Source of the DNA: Dehalococcoidia bacterium UBA2158
GTDB taxonomy: Bacteria; Chloroflexota; Dehalococcoidia; Lucifugimonadales; UBA3495
Direction of reading: 5' to 3'
DNA length: 8,473 nt
NCBI GenBank assembly: GCA_002328185.1
Contig: DCWQ01000016.1
Location: forward strand, 1 to 8,473
Below are positions 1-6,309 of this stretch, one piece after another. Within the stretch, counting starts at the first letter, position 1. Each line of letters begins with the position of its first letter. The notes under the pieces are model-generated. The model did not search any database. It had not been told where the DNA came from and was given only the letters and a program-made list of their open reading frames with translations. The translations under genes and the position numbers were made by a program.

Positions 1-21
1 GGCGAATTGACGGCTGCTCAT
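1..21 (-). CDS. Possible 5' end of a gene running off the left edge
   Basis: An ATG at 21-19 on the minus strand opens a frame (MSSRQFA) that runs off the window. It is preceded by a good Shine-Dalgarno, GGAGG at 30-26, four bases from the ATG. It lies 80 nt downstream of the stop of the small beta-sandwich protein on the same strand, so it could be the next gene of that operon. Only seven codons are visible, so no function can be given. The plus strand is also open here, but with no supporting start. Confidence 0.4.
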
Positions 22-43
22 TACGCCTCCGCTATATCCAATC

Positions 44-71
44 GGCCGGCGGCCCAAGAACGACGCCGGCC
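44..71. other. GC-rich intercistronic stem-loop
   Basis: GGCCGGCG at 44-51 is perfectly complementary to CGCCGGCC at 64-71, giving an 8-bp all-GC stem with a 12-nt loop. It lies between the stop of the preceding minus-strand gene (102) and the candidate ribosome site of the next (30-26). No T-tract follows on either strand, so it is not a classical intrinsic terminator. It could be an mRNA processing or stability element, or chance in GC-rich DNA. Confidence 0.4.
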
Positions 72-101
72 AGAAAGGCACGTTCTGCTATTGGCAGGTG
101 T

Positions 102-632
102 CTATGACGTGGCGCCAGGCGCCGGCTCGAATGCCAGGGTGGCGTAGCGCATGAATATTGTCCCCACTGGCGCGCCCAAGGGGGCGTTGGCCACCAGAAC
201 TGCGATGGTGTGCTGCGTTCCGGGGACGGCCGGGTCTTCGATCAGGACGCGTTTGGGAGTGTTGTTTCCCGTGACCACCCACTTGTCCCGGTCGATGTTG
301 CCGTCTACATAGACCTCGCCGTAGTTATCGACGTTGGTCTCGAACCAGACCCTGCCGCCGACGACGTTCTCGTCTTTGACTTCAGCGGGGATAGTGACCT
401 TGATCCGGTACCAGGCGAAGGTGAACCCAATTGAGCGGCGCTTTTGGATGTCCGAATCATGTTCCCAGCCGGAATCGTCATAGTCAGCCAGTCTGGCCGG
501 GCTGTCGCCCATCTCAGCCACTAAACCTTGGTTCGGTTCTCCGGGGACCAGGCCCGGCGCGATCCTCCAGCCGTCTGATTTCACGACCTCTCGGTCGTTT
601 GCCAGTTCCAAGTCCAATGATACGCGGGGCAT
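102..632 (-). CDS. Small beta-sandwich (GH2 sugar-binding-like) protein
   Basis: A 176-residue protein. I chose the ATG at 632 because AGGAG lies five bases upstream, whereas the longer frame to 701 has no such site and would overlap the preceding hydrolase gene. The sequence resembles a galactose-binding-like jelly roll as in the N-terminal domain of family 2 glycosidases. There is a GW near residue 21, a YDDSGW turn at 51-56, alternating strands WYRIKVTIP (74-82), a stretch VWFETNVDNYGEVYVDG (95-111), and a final strand pair HTIAVLVAN (141-149) and FMRYATLAF (160-168). It is one isolated domain with no catalytic module, no signal peptide and no membrane segment, so it would be cytoplasmic. 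It follows the second hydrolase gene by 25 nt and is probably cotranscribed with it. Ligand and role are unknown. The fold assignment is by motif impression only. Confidence 0.75.
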   Translation of the reverse strand: MPRVSLDLELANDREVVKSDGWRIAPGLVPGEPNQGLVAEMGDSPARLADYDDSGWEHDSDIQKRRSIGFTFAWYRIKVTIPAEVKDENVVGGRVWFETNVDNYGEVYVDGNIDRDKWVVTGNNTPKRVLIEDPAVPGTQHTIAVLVANAPLGAPVGTIFMRYATLAFEPAPGATS

Positions 633-657
633 GGTTACTCCTAAATCTGTGTATGAA

Positions 658-1410
658 TCATTCGCAGGCCGGTCCGTCGTATCCGGAAGCCGGCGGGCCA
701 CTCAAGTGCGCTCCAAAGAAATCCAGCGTCCGAGGCCATGACATCTCCGCCGCTATGCGCTGGTACCGTGGCGGGTTGGCGGGGTTCATGAAGGCGTGAT
801 TGGCCCCGGGATAGGTATAGAACTGATGGGGGATGCTGTGCGAGGACAGTTCTCTGTCCAGCACCAGCATATCCGCCTGTGAAGGGTTCTCGTCGATTTC
901 CCCGAAGTGGAACAAAATGGGGCATTTGATCCCTGATGTCCTCGCCAGCGGTGGTTCAGTGGCGTCGCCCCAAGGCACCATGATATTGCCGCCGTAGTAG
1001 GGCACGGCCGCCTTGAAGACAGGGTTGGTGGCGGCAGCCAGCCAGGTAACCCGACCGCCCATACAGAACCCGGTGATACCAATGCGATCCGAGTCGATGG
1101 ACGAATGGCCAACGAGGAATTCCACGGTGGCGTTAATGTCGTCGACGATCAGCGGGTCGCTCAGTTGGTCGCGCTTGGTTTTGCCGATGCTCTCCACCAT
1201 CTCGTCGGTGATCCGATGGAACAGGTCTGGGGCCACGGCGGCGTAACCGGCCACGGTCAACTTATCAGCCATGTCCTGGATGAACTTATCCACGCCACTG
1301 GCATGTTGCGCCACCACCACGGCCGGAAAGGGGCCGTCGCCTTCGGGGACACTGGCATATATATCCATCTCGGCCCCGTTCACAGACACTTTTTCCCAGA
1401 ATGACGGCAT
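658..1410 (-). CDS. Dienelactone hydrolase family protein (second of tandem pair)
   Basis: A 250-residue cytosolic alpha/beta hydrolase of the dienelactone hydrolase family, whose members open lactones or cleave other ester-type bonds using a Cys-Asp-His triad. The nucleophile elbow is GFCMGG with Cys116. The likely acid is Asp173 (in GEIDENPS) and the base His205 (in GANHAFMN). PDLFHR (61-66) and YYGGNIM (138-144) are further family-like landmarks. The start ATG has GAGGGG four bases upstream and lies 32 nt after the preceding paralogue's stop, which suggests one transcript. The two proteins are similar along their whole length (about half the residues identical by eye). This copy carries an extra tail of about 14 residues after HL. 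At the position of the canonical glutamate (Glu36 of the Pseudomonas enzyme, in AQE) it has His36 (AQHASG). The substrate cannot be read from the sequence, and no chlorocatechol-pathway genes are present. Confidence 0.92.
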   Translation of the reverse strand: MPSFWEKVSVNGAEMDIYASVPEGDGPFPAVVVAQHASGVDKFIQDMADKLTVAGYAAVAPDLFHRITDEMVESIGKTKRDQLSDPLIVDDINATVEFLVGHSSIDSDRIGITGFCMGGRVTWLAAATNPVFKAAVPYYGGNIMVPWGDATEPPLARTSGIKCPILFHFGEIDENPSQADMLVLDRELSSHSIPHQFYTYPGANHAFMNPANPPRYQRIAAEMSWPRTLDFFGAHLSGPPASGYDGPACE

Positions 1411-1442
1411 ACAGCCCCTCGTAGATCAGATAAGGATTTGCC

Positions 1443-2153
1443 CTATTTCAGATGCTTGTTGAAGAATTCGATCGTCCGGGGCCAGGCAGCCGTGGCCGAC
1501 GCTTCGTGATGCCGGTCCGGGTTGGTGTAGTCCATGAATGCGTGACCGGCGCCGTCATAGGTGTGGAACTCAAAGTCCTTGCCCAGGCGTTTGAGTTCCG
1601 CGTCGAACGTATCCCGGTCGGCCACTGATGGGTTGCCGTCTTCGGCGCCGAAGTGGAACAGCATAGGGCAGTTGATGTTGCTGGCCATGGAGAAGGGCGT
1701 GTCACCGGGGCCCCAGTTGCCCATGATGTTGCCGCCATAGAAGGGCACGGTGGCCTTGAAGATCTTGTTGCTAGCAGCCATCAGCCAGGCAATGCGTCCG
1801 CCCATGCAGAAGCCAGTTACGCCGATGCGGTCGTTGTTTATGGCCGAGTTGGCTGTGAGGAAGTCCACCGCGGCATTCATGTCGGCGATGATATCGGCGT
1901 CTCTCAGATGACCCAGACGGTCCATACGGGGTCCGTCCATCACTTCCTGGGAGTAGCGATGAAACAGATCCGGCACCACGGCCACGAAGCCCGCTTCGGC
2001 TAACTGGTCGGCCATCTTCCGGTCGAAATCGTCCAGACCGCCAACGTGGAAGGCAATCACCACAGCTGGGTGCGGTCCGGAGCCTGAAGGCAGAGCGGCA
2101 TACATATCCATCTCGCTACCGCCAACGGTCAACTTGTCAGTAAAGCTAGGCAT
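1443..2153 (-). CDS. Dienelactone hydrolase family protein (first of tandem pair)
   Basis: A 236-residue alpha/beta hydrolase of the dienelactone hydrolase family, of typical family length. Predicted triad: Cys116 in GFCMGG, Asp172 in GAEDGNPS and His204 in GAGHAFMD. PDLFHR and FYGGNIM match its downstream paralogue. The ATG is supported by a strong ribosome site, GAGGTGAT at 2166-2159, five bases upstream. No signal peptide is seen, so it acts in the cytoplasm. Like its neighbour it has a histidine (His36, AFHVGG) where the classical enzyme has the glutamate that primes the cysteine, so the pair share an altered active site. It is the first gene of a tight cluster (second hydrolase, then beta-sandwich protein) and lies 91 nt after the aminotransferase. 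The pair probably arose by tandem duplication and may have split substrate ranges. The substrate is unknown. Confidence 0.93.
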   Translation of the reverse strand: MPSFTDKLTVGGSEMDMYAALPSGSGPHPAVVIAFHVGGLDDFDRKMADQLAEAGFVAVVPDLFHRYSQEVMDGPRMDRLGHLRDADIIADMNAAVDFLTANSAINNDRIGVTGFCMGGRIAWLMAASNKIFKATVPFYGGNIMGNWGPGDTPFSMASNINCPMLFHFGAEDGNPSVADRDTFDAELKRLGKDFEFHTYDGAGHAFMDYTNPDRHHEASATAAWPRTIEFFNKHLK

Positions 2154-2158
2154 GGTGA

Positions 2159-2213
2159 ATCACCTCATTGTGTGCGTTTGAGTATGGATTGAATCTCGGA
2201 TTCGAGAATTCTA
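2159..2213 (-). promoter_or_regulatory. Candidate promoter, dyad and ribosome site of the hydrolase operon
   Basis: On the minus strand an extended -10 (TGG followed by TAGAAT, hexamer at 2213-2208) lies 54 nt before the first hydrolase ATG. No convincing -35 is present. Overlapping and following it is an imperfect inverted repeat: GAATCTCG at 2191-2198 and CGAGAATTC at 2203-2211, with one extra A and a 4-nt centre. That is a position where a repressor could block initiation. A strong Shine-Dalgarno, GAGGTGAT, is at 2166-2159. The ribosome site is firm; promoter and operator are suggestions. Confidence 0.35.
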
Positions 2214-2244
2214 CCAGAATCGGGAACGGTGGGCCTAAACGCCA

Positions 2245-3579
2245 CTAGATCAGCCCGTCCGCCCGGACGGCGACCATGGTCTCCTGGAAGGCGTTTAGGG
2301 TGTGGTCGATTTCTCTCTCGGTGTGGGTGCCAGAGACCAAGAACGTCTCCCGGCTCATGATGTCCACGCCCCGGTTCTGCAGGCCGCGTTTCATGGCCGT
2401 AACGGCCGGCGATGCGTTTGCTTCGGTGATCTTGGTGTGCGACATGGTGCAGAGCTCCCGGTCACAGTCGCAGTCGGCCAGCACAACGTGGAGCATCGAT
2501 GCAATACCGTGGATGTGCCCAGGAATCTCCAAGCGGCCCAGAATGTCGTTCAGGCCCGTCTTTAGCCTCACGGCCATGGCGTCCGCCTGCTGGTTGATTG
2601 GCTGGGTGGCAATCATCTCCAAGGCTGTGGCGCCTGCAGCTGCTGAGAGTGGGTTTCCGTTGAAAGTGCCAGGGTGGTAAACGCGGTGGTTGTTGTCCCA
2701 GTCCGGGTCGTTGCGGTGGGCGATCATGTCGATGATGTCGGCCTTTCCACCCACTGCGCCTCCTGGAAGTCCTCCGGCCACGATCTTGGCCATGGTCGTC
2801 AGGTCGGGCTTGATCCCGTAGCGCTCCTGGACCCCGCCGGGGGCGGCCCGGAACCCGGTAACCACCTCGTCAAAGATCAGTATTACCCCGGTCTGGGCGG
2901 TTAGTTCTCTCAAGCCCTTCAGGTAATTGGGCACGTCCAAGGGGAGTTGGCCAAAGTGAGCGCCCGTGGGCTCCAGGATAATGGCGGCGATGTTCGGGTC
3001 CCGTTTGATGACATCTTCAACCTCGCCCAAGTCGCCTGCGGACACTACGACCATGGTGCCCCAACTCTCCTCCGGAATGCCGGGGGCGGAGCGGTCGGAA
3101 CCGGCCATGGCGTAATCGTGCCATCCGTGGAAGTGGTCCTGCAGCTTGATGACCTTGTCCTTGCCGGTGTAGGCGCGGGCCAGGCGCATGGCCATCAACG
3201 TGGCCTCCGTGCCTGAACTGTGGAAGCGGAGTTTCTCGATGGACGGCATCAGCGCCTTGATGGCTTTAGCCCAGCGAATCTCATCATCGGTGGAAGCGCC
3301 CAGGTGGGTGCCTAGTAGGATCTGCTTGGAGACGGCTGCTGCAATGGCGGGATGGGAATGGCCCAATATCAGAGCGCCGTGGCCCGAGACGTAATCGACG
3401 TATTCGTTGCCGTCGACGTCCCATTTGCGAGGGCCCTCGCCCCGGGTCATATACAGGGGAAATGGCTGGGCGTAACGAGTGTCGTGGGTAACACCGCCCG
3501 GGAAGATCGTGGAAGCTTCCAGGTACCGTTGGGCCGAGCCGGGGTGCTTGGCGATGTAGTCCTCAAGTATCGTTGCCAT
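2245..3579 (-). CDS. Class III PLP aminotransferase, glutamate-1-semialdehyde aminomutase-like
   Basis: A 444-residue fold-type I PLP enzyme, close to the usual length of about 430 for glutamate-1-semialdehyde 2,1-aminomutase (HemL). Visible landmarks are FPGGV (26-30), DVDGNEYVDY (54-63), LGHSHP (72-77), the phosphate-binding HSSGTEA (120-126), FHGWHD (150-155) and IFDEVVTGFR (235-244), with Asp237 contacting the pyridine nitrogen. TTMAKIVAGGLPGGA (261-275) supplies Schiff-base Lys265, and PGTFNGNP is at 303-310. The ATG has AAGGAGG at 3590-3584, four bases upstream. HemL normally has YHGH(A/S)D where this has FHGWHD, and the segment CDCDRELC (370-377) is not typical. No other tetrapyrrole gene is nearby. 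It may therefore be a HemL-like aminotransferase acting on another amino acid or amine rather than the heme-pathway enzyme. A terminator-like hairpin isolates it from the transporter upstream, and it may read through into the hydrolase genes. Confidence 0.93.
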   Translation of the reverse strand: MATILEDYIAKHPGSAQRYLEASTIFPGGVTHDTRYAQPFPLYMTRGEGPRKWDVDGNEYVDYVSGHGALILGHSHPAIAAAVSKQILLGTHLGASTDDEIRWAKAIKALMPSIEKLRFHSSGTEATLMAMRLARAYTGKDKVIKLQDHFHGWHDYAMAGSDRSAPGIPEESWGTMVVVSAGDLGEVEDVIKRDPNIAAIILEPTGAHFGQLPLDVPNYLKGLRELTAQTGVILIFDEVVTGFRAAPGGVQERYGIKPDLTTMAKIVAGGLPGGAVGGKADIIDMIAHRNDPDWDNNHRVYHPGTFNGNPLSAAAGATALEMIATQPINQQADAMAVRLKTGLNDILGRLEIPGHIHGIASMLHVVLADCDCDRELCTMSHTKITEANASPAVTAMKRGLQNRGVDIMSRETFLVSGTHTEREIDHTLNAFQETMVAVRADGLI

Positions 3580-3627
3580 CGGGCCTCCTTAATGGGCGCA
3601 GTAGAGCCGTCTCACAGAATAGAGAGT

Positions 3628-3633
3628 ATTGTA
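3628..3633 (-). promoter_or_regulatory. Weak candidate -10 for the aminotransferase gene
   Basis: TACAAT on the minus strand lies 48 nt before the aminotransferase ATG and downstream of the transporter's terminator hairpin, where a separate promoter would be expected. No good -35 hexamer is visible at 16-18 nt spacing. The rest of the 160-nt gap 3580-3739 holds the ribosome site and the palindrome described separately. Confidence 0.25.
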
Positions 3634-3666
3634 TCGCCTGCGGCCAGCTTGCGCCACGCCTCCGGA

Positions 3667-3710
3667 TAACAAAACGTAGGGGCGCCCCGACTCATCGGGA
3701 CACTCCTACG
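3667..3710 (-). terminator. Intrinsic terminator / palindromic repeat after the MMPL transporter
   Basis: Arms at 3675-3690 and 3695-3710 form a 16-bp imperfect stem around a 4-nt loop. On the minus-strand transcript two of the three non-Watson-Crick positions become G-U pairs and one is a mismatch. The stem begins 30 nt after the transporter stop and is followed by TTTTGTT (3674-3668), which fits Rho-independent termination of the transporter mRNA. The arm beginning CGTAGGGGCG and the four-base loop also look like a repetitive intergenic palindrome rather than a bespoke terminator. An outer pair, AAAACGTA (3671-3678) with TACGTTTT (3720-3727), could form an alternative fold. Confidence 0.65.
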
Positions 3711-3739
3711 CTACGCAATTACGTTTTTGCTAGAAAACC

Positions 3740-5995
3740 TTAGTCTTCGGCGGGCACTACGGTTGCAGATGGTTCCGCCGGCTCGAACCGCACGTTGGGC
3801 ACCCATTCCAGCCAGCCAGGCAAGTACCAGTTCCATTTGCCCAGTAGCGTCATGGATGCGGGCACCATTACACACCGGACGATGGTGGCGTCCAGCAGAA
3901 TGGCCAAGCCGAGGCCAAAGCCCATCTGCTGCAGGCCGACGAGTGAACCGGTGGAGAACCCCCAGAACCCGGCTACCATGATAAGGGCCGCCCCAGTGAT
4001 CAGCCGGCCGGTACATCGGATGCCGAAGGCCACGGCCTCGTTGGTGTCTCCGGACGCGTCATAGTGCTCCCGTATGCGGGACAGCAGAAAGACGTGGTAG
4101 TCCATGGACAGTCCGAAAAGGATGGTGAACAAGAACAGCGGAATCCAAGACTCGATGGTCCGCGATTCTTGCAAGCCGAAGAAGCCAGCCAGGAATCCCT
4201 CTTGGAACACCAGAACCAAGACTCCGTAGGCCGATCCTACAGCCATCAGGTTGAGGATGATGGCCTTGATCGGCAGCACGATCGACCGGAACACCACCAA
4301 CAGCAGCAGAAAGCTGATTCCCAACACGAACGGGAACACTATCCATGCCGAGTCGGCCGAGACGCTGAAGAACTCGATGTTGAATGCCGTCTCACCGGTA
4401 ACGTAGATCGTCGTATCGGTGTTGGCAAAGGCCTCTTCAACGTAGATCTCATCCAACCGGGTAACGGCGGCGATCGAGAACTCTCCTGACGTGTCGCCCG
4501 CCACCGGAACAGCCAGTAGGGCGAGTTTGCCTTCGTCGGAGACCACTAAGTCGCGAGGTTCTCCGAAGGCGCCCTCCACATCAGAAGCCAGAAGTTCCTT
4601 CAGCCGCTCGATTCCGACCTGGACCGGGGCAGACTCAATGTCGCCTCTGATGACAATCTCGGCCGGAGTTACTTCGCCAAAGGAGAACTTTTCTTCCAAG
4701 GTCAAGAACGCTTGCTTGGACTCCAGGTCATCGGGGTAGGTGGAAATGCCGGCGAATCCGGTGTTGATGGTAAAGAAGGGGATAATGAGCGCGATGAGCA
4801 GCCCACCAGTCAACAGTAGAGCGATGATTGGCTGGGCCATCACCATGCGGACCAACTTGTCCCAGAACCCACCTCTGGCATTCGGCTCGAACTTGACCTG
4901 CCCCCTTCCGATGAACGGAACGCGTATGGCATTCAACTTGTCGCCCATGATGCCCAATATAGCTGGCAACAGGGTCATGGCGGCCGTCATGGCGGCAAGC
5001 ACCACAAAGATGGCCCCAAGGCCGATAGATATGAAGATGTTGAACGGTATCAGCAGCATGCCAATCAGGGCCAATACAACGGTCATTCCGCTAAAAACGA
5101 CCGCCCGACCCGCCGTGGCGCCGGCCTGAGCGATAGCGTCAACCTTCTCCATGCCGCGTCCTCGTTCTTCACGATAACGGGATACGACGAACAGGGAATA
5201 GTCGATTCCCACAGCCAGACCGATCATCGTGATGATATTGGTGACGAACAGGGAGAGTTCGAAAAACGTGCCGACCAGGGCAGAGATGCCTATTGCCACC
5301 ACGATCGACACTATTGCCATCACCAGCGGCACCAAAGCCGCTGCTACGGCGCCCAACACTATGATCAGGATGATGAGGGCTATAGGCACTCCGAAGGATT
5401 CTCCTTTTTCAAGGTCTTCTTGGCTTAATTCCCGATTGTCCAGGCCAATGGTGGACTGCCCGGTGATCTTGATGACAAACTCGCCTTCATAAGCCTCTGC
5501 CGAATCGCGAACAACATCAACGACGGCGTCGATGTTGTTGGAGTTGTGGTCGAAATCTCCGGCCATCACGAAGGCAATCAGGGTCGAACCCCTGTTTTCA
5601 GATACCAAGAACGACTCGCCCAAGCTGTAGAAGTTACCCAGCGTATGAAGCCGGATTACGTCGTTACCCAATGCCGCAATATTGGCGGTCAAGGTCTCTA
5701 CTGCCTCACGGTACTCCGGGTCGTCAACCGTGTACTTCGTTGACTCAAACACCACTACTTCGTTGGTACCGGTAGGGCCCCGGATCTCGTCTTCCAAGAG
5801 GTCGATCCCCACTTTGACCTCAGAGCTGTTGGTAAAGACAAACTTGTTGGTTAACCCGTTCTCCAGGAAAGACACGGTAAAAACCACACAAGCTGCGAGT
5901 ACAACCACCCAAATACCAACCACCCGCCATGGGTGGTTGGCACTCGCTCGAGCCAGATTCTCCGTAGAAAGATTCAATGCCGTTTTAATGTGCAT
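3740..5995 (-). CDS. MMPL/RND-family membrane transporter
   Basis: A 751-residue inner-membrane protein of the MMPL branch of the RND superfamily, which uses proton motive force to export lipids or other hydrophobic compounds. It has two similar halves: TM1 about 24-42, an extracytoplasmic porter domain about 43-200, and TM2-6 between about 204 and 349. TM7 is about 388-410, the second porter domain about 411-548, and TM8-12 between about 551 and 716. The paired proton-relay motifs of MmpL proteins are present: GIDYSLFVVSRYREE with Asp265-Tyr266, and SMDYHVFLLSRIRE with Asp632-Tyr633. The start at 5995 is preferred over an upstream ATG at 6043 because GGAGG lies six bases before it. Its start codon overlaps the end of a 23-codon TetR-like ORF, so the two may be translationally coupled. 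No periplasmic adaptor or outer-membrane partner gene is present, consistent with a monoderm or MMPL-type exporter. The substrate is unknown. Confidence 0.93.
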   Translation of the reverse strand: MHIKTALNLSTENLARASANHPWRVVGIWVVVLAACVVFTVSFLENGLTNKFVFTNSSEVKVGIDLLEDEIRGPTGTNEVVVFESTKYTVDDPEYREAVETLTANIAALGNDVIRLHTLGNFYSLGESFLVSENRGSTLIAFVMAGDFDHNSNNIDAVVDVVRDSAEAYEGEFVIKITGQSTIGLDNRELSQEDLEKGESFGVPIALIILIIVLGAVAAALVPLVMAIVSIVVAIGISALVGTFFELSLFVTNIITMIGLAVGIDYSLFVVSRYREERGRGMEKVDAIAQAGATAGRAVVFSGMTVVLALIGMLLIPFNIFISIGLGAIFVVLAAMTAAMTLLPAILGIMGDKLNAIRVPFIGRGQVKFEPNARGGFWDKLVRMVMAQPIIALLLTGGLLIALIIPFFTINTGFAGISTYPDDLESKQAFLTLEEKFSFGEVTPAEIVIRGDIESAPVQVGIERLKELLASDVEGAFGEPRDLVVSDEGKLALLAVPVAGDTSGEFSIAAVTRLDEIYVEEAFANTDTTIYVTGETAFNIEFFSVSADSAWIVFPFVLGISFLLLLVVFRSIVLPIKAIILNLMAVGSAYGVLVLVFQEGFLAGFFGLQESRTIESWIPLFLFTILFGLSMDYHVFLLSRIREHYDASGDTNEAVAFGIRCTGRLITGAALIMVAGFWGFSTGSLVGLQQMGFGLGLAILLDATIVRCVMVPASMTLLGKWNWYLPGWLEWVPNVRFEPAEPSATVVPAED

Positions 5996-6056
5996 TCGCC
6001 TCCTCCAATATCTGCTGGCGGCGGCCTTCGATGTGAGCTTCATTTACCTTTGGCAT
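5985..6056 (-). pseudogene. Remnant of a TetR-family regulator, now a short leader ORF
   Basis: A 23-codon ORF beginning MPKVNEAHIEGRRQQIL, which is how many TetR-family repressors begin (a basic start, then RRQQIL leading into helix 1). It then stops after EEANAH, before the helix-turn-helix. AGGT lies just upstream of its ATG (6064-6061). Its last 11 nt overlap the MMPL start codon in another frame, and the MMPL ribosome site lies inside it. It is preceded by a near-consensus promoter. TetR genes often sit next to MMPL pumps, so the simplest reading is that a deletion joined the first codons of the regulator to the transporter. It may still be translated as a coupling peptide. Chance resemblance is possible given the short length. 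Confidence 0.6.
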
Positions 6057-6083
6057 TTGGTACCTATCAAAAACGGCCGTTCG

Positions 6084-6112
6084 GTTATATATTTGTGCCA
6101 ACAATCTGTCAA
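6084..6112 (-). promoter_or_regulatory. Near-consensus sigma70 promoter for TetR stump and MMPL
   Basis: On the minus strand a perfect -35, TTGACA (6112-6107), is followed by a 17-nt spacer and TATAAC (6089-6084), five of six matches to the -10 consensus. The expected transcription start near 6077 lies about 20 nt before the ATG of the TetR-like ORF and about 80 nt before the transporter ATG. This supports both being on one transcript. TGTTGACA and TGTTGGCA form a short direct repeat across the -35/spacer and might be part of an operator. Confidence 0.7.
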
Positions 6113-6157
6113 CATCAAGGTAGTGTTCCCAACAGGCTGACGCCGCATTTTGCTGTG

Positions 6158-6180
6158 AGAACTTGGTAAGAATCGTTCTT
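6158..6180. promoter_or_regulatory. Possible operator dyads in the divergent region
   Basis: AAGAA-TCG-TTCTT (6168-6180) is a 13-bp dyad. An overlapping pair, AGAAC (6158-6162) and GTTCT (6175-6179), offers a second, wider symmetry. They lie between the transporter promoter (-35 at 6112) and the dinB promoter (-35 at 6220), where a shared regulator could bind. The arms are only five bases, so chance is quite possible, and they do not match the GAAC-N4-GTTC LexA box. Confidence 0.2.
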
Positions 6181-6219
6181 TTCGCCCGTATTCCGAGGCA
6201 CCCACCTGTAACCGCCTGG

Positions 6220-6248
6220 CTGACCCGTGCCGTCAAACGCAGTAAAAT
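6220..6248 (+). promoter_or_regulatory. Sigma70-type promoter of dinB
   Basis: CTGACC (6220-6225, four of six to TTGACA), a 17-nt spacer, then TAAAAT (6243-6248, five of six to TATAAT). Transcription would start near 6255, leaving a leader of about 55 nt before the TTG start at 6310. Because it lies downstream of the ATG at 6163, it argues against that longer start. Confidence 0.6.
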
Positions 6249-6273
6249 AGGATTACTAGAAACTGAGAGGATA

Positions 6274-6300
6274 GAACGTCTGGATTCCCGATGTTCGAGG
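6274..6300 (+). promoter_or_regulatory. dinB leader hairpin and ribosome binding site
   Basis: GAACGTC (6274-6280) pairs with GATGTTC (6290-6296), with one G-U pair and a 9-nt loop. The stem ends directly at GAGG (6297-6300), the likely Shine-Dalgarno nine bases before the TTG start. A stem abutting the ribosome site could modulate initiation. Alternatively, the GAAC...GTTC symmetry downstream of the promoter could be a DNA operator, though its spacing does not match known LexA boxes. Confidence 0.35.
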
Positions 6301-6309
6301 TTTTGGGCT

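Noticed and set aside
1..147. Plus-strand frame open from the left edge to a stop at 145-147
   Set aside because: It would run into the C-terminus of the convergent beta-sandwich gene and shows no motif. The minus-strand start at 21 with GGAGG is better supported.
633..701. Longer start for the beta-sandwich gene at 701
   Set aside because: It would overlap the upstream hydrolase gene and lacks a ribosome site, whereas 632 has AGGAG five bases upstream.
5996..6043. ATG at 6043 as the MMPL start, adding 16 residues
   Set aside because: The internal ATG at 5995 has a strong GGAGG at the right distance, and the extension does not look like part of the family.
6158..6300. LexA/SOS box near dinB
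   Set aside because: GAAC and GTTC half-sites occur, but at 12- and 15-nt separations rather than the four of the Gram-positive box, so I cannot call one.
6163..6309. ATG at 6163 as the dinB start, adding 49 residues
   Set aside because: The added residues have no counterpart in pol IV, and the ATG lies upstream of the sigma70-type promoter at 6220-6248. The TTG at 6310 gives the canonical N-terminus.
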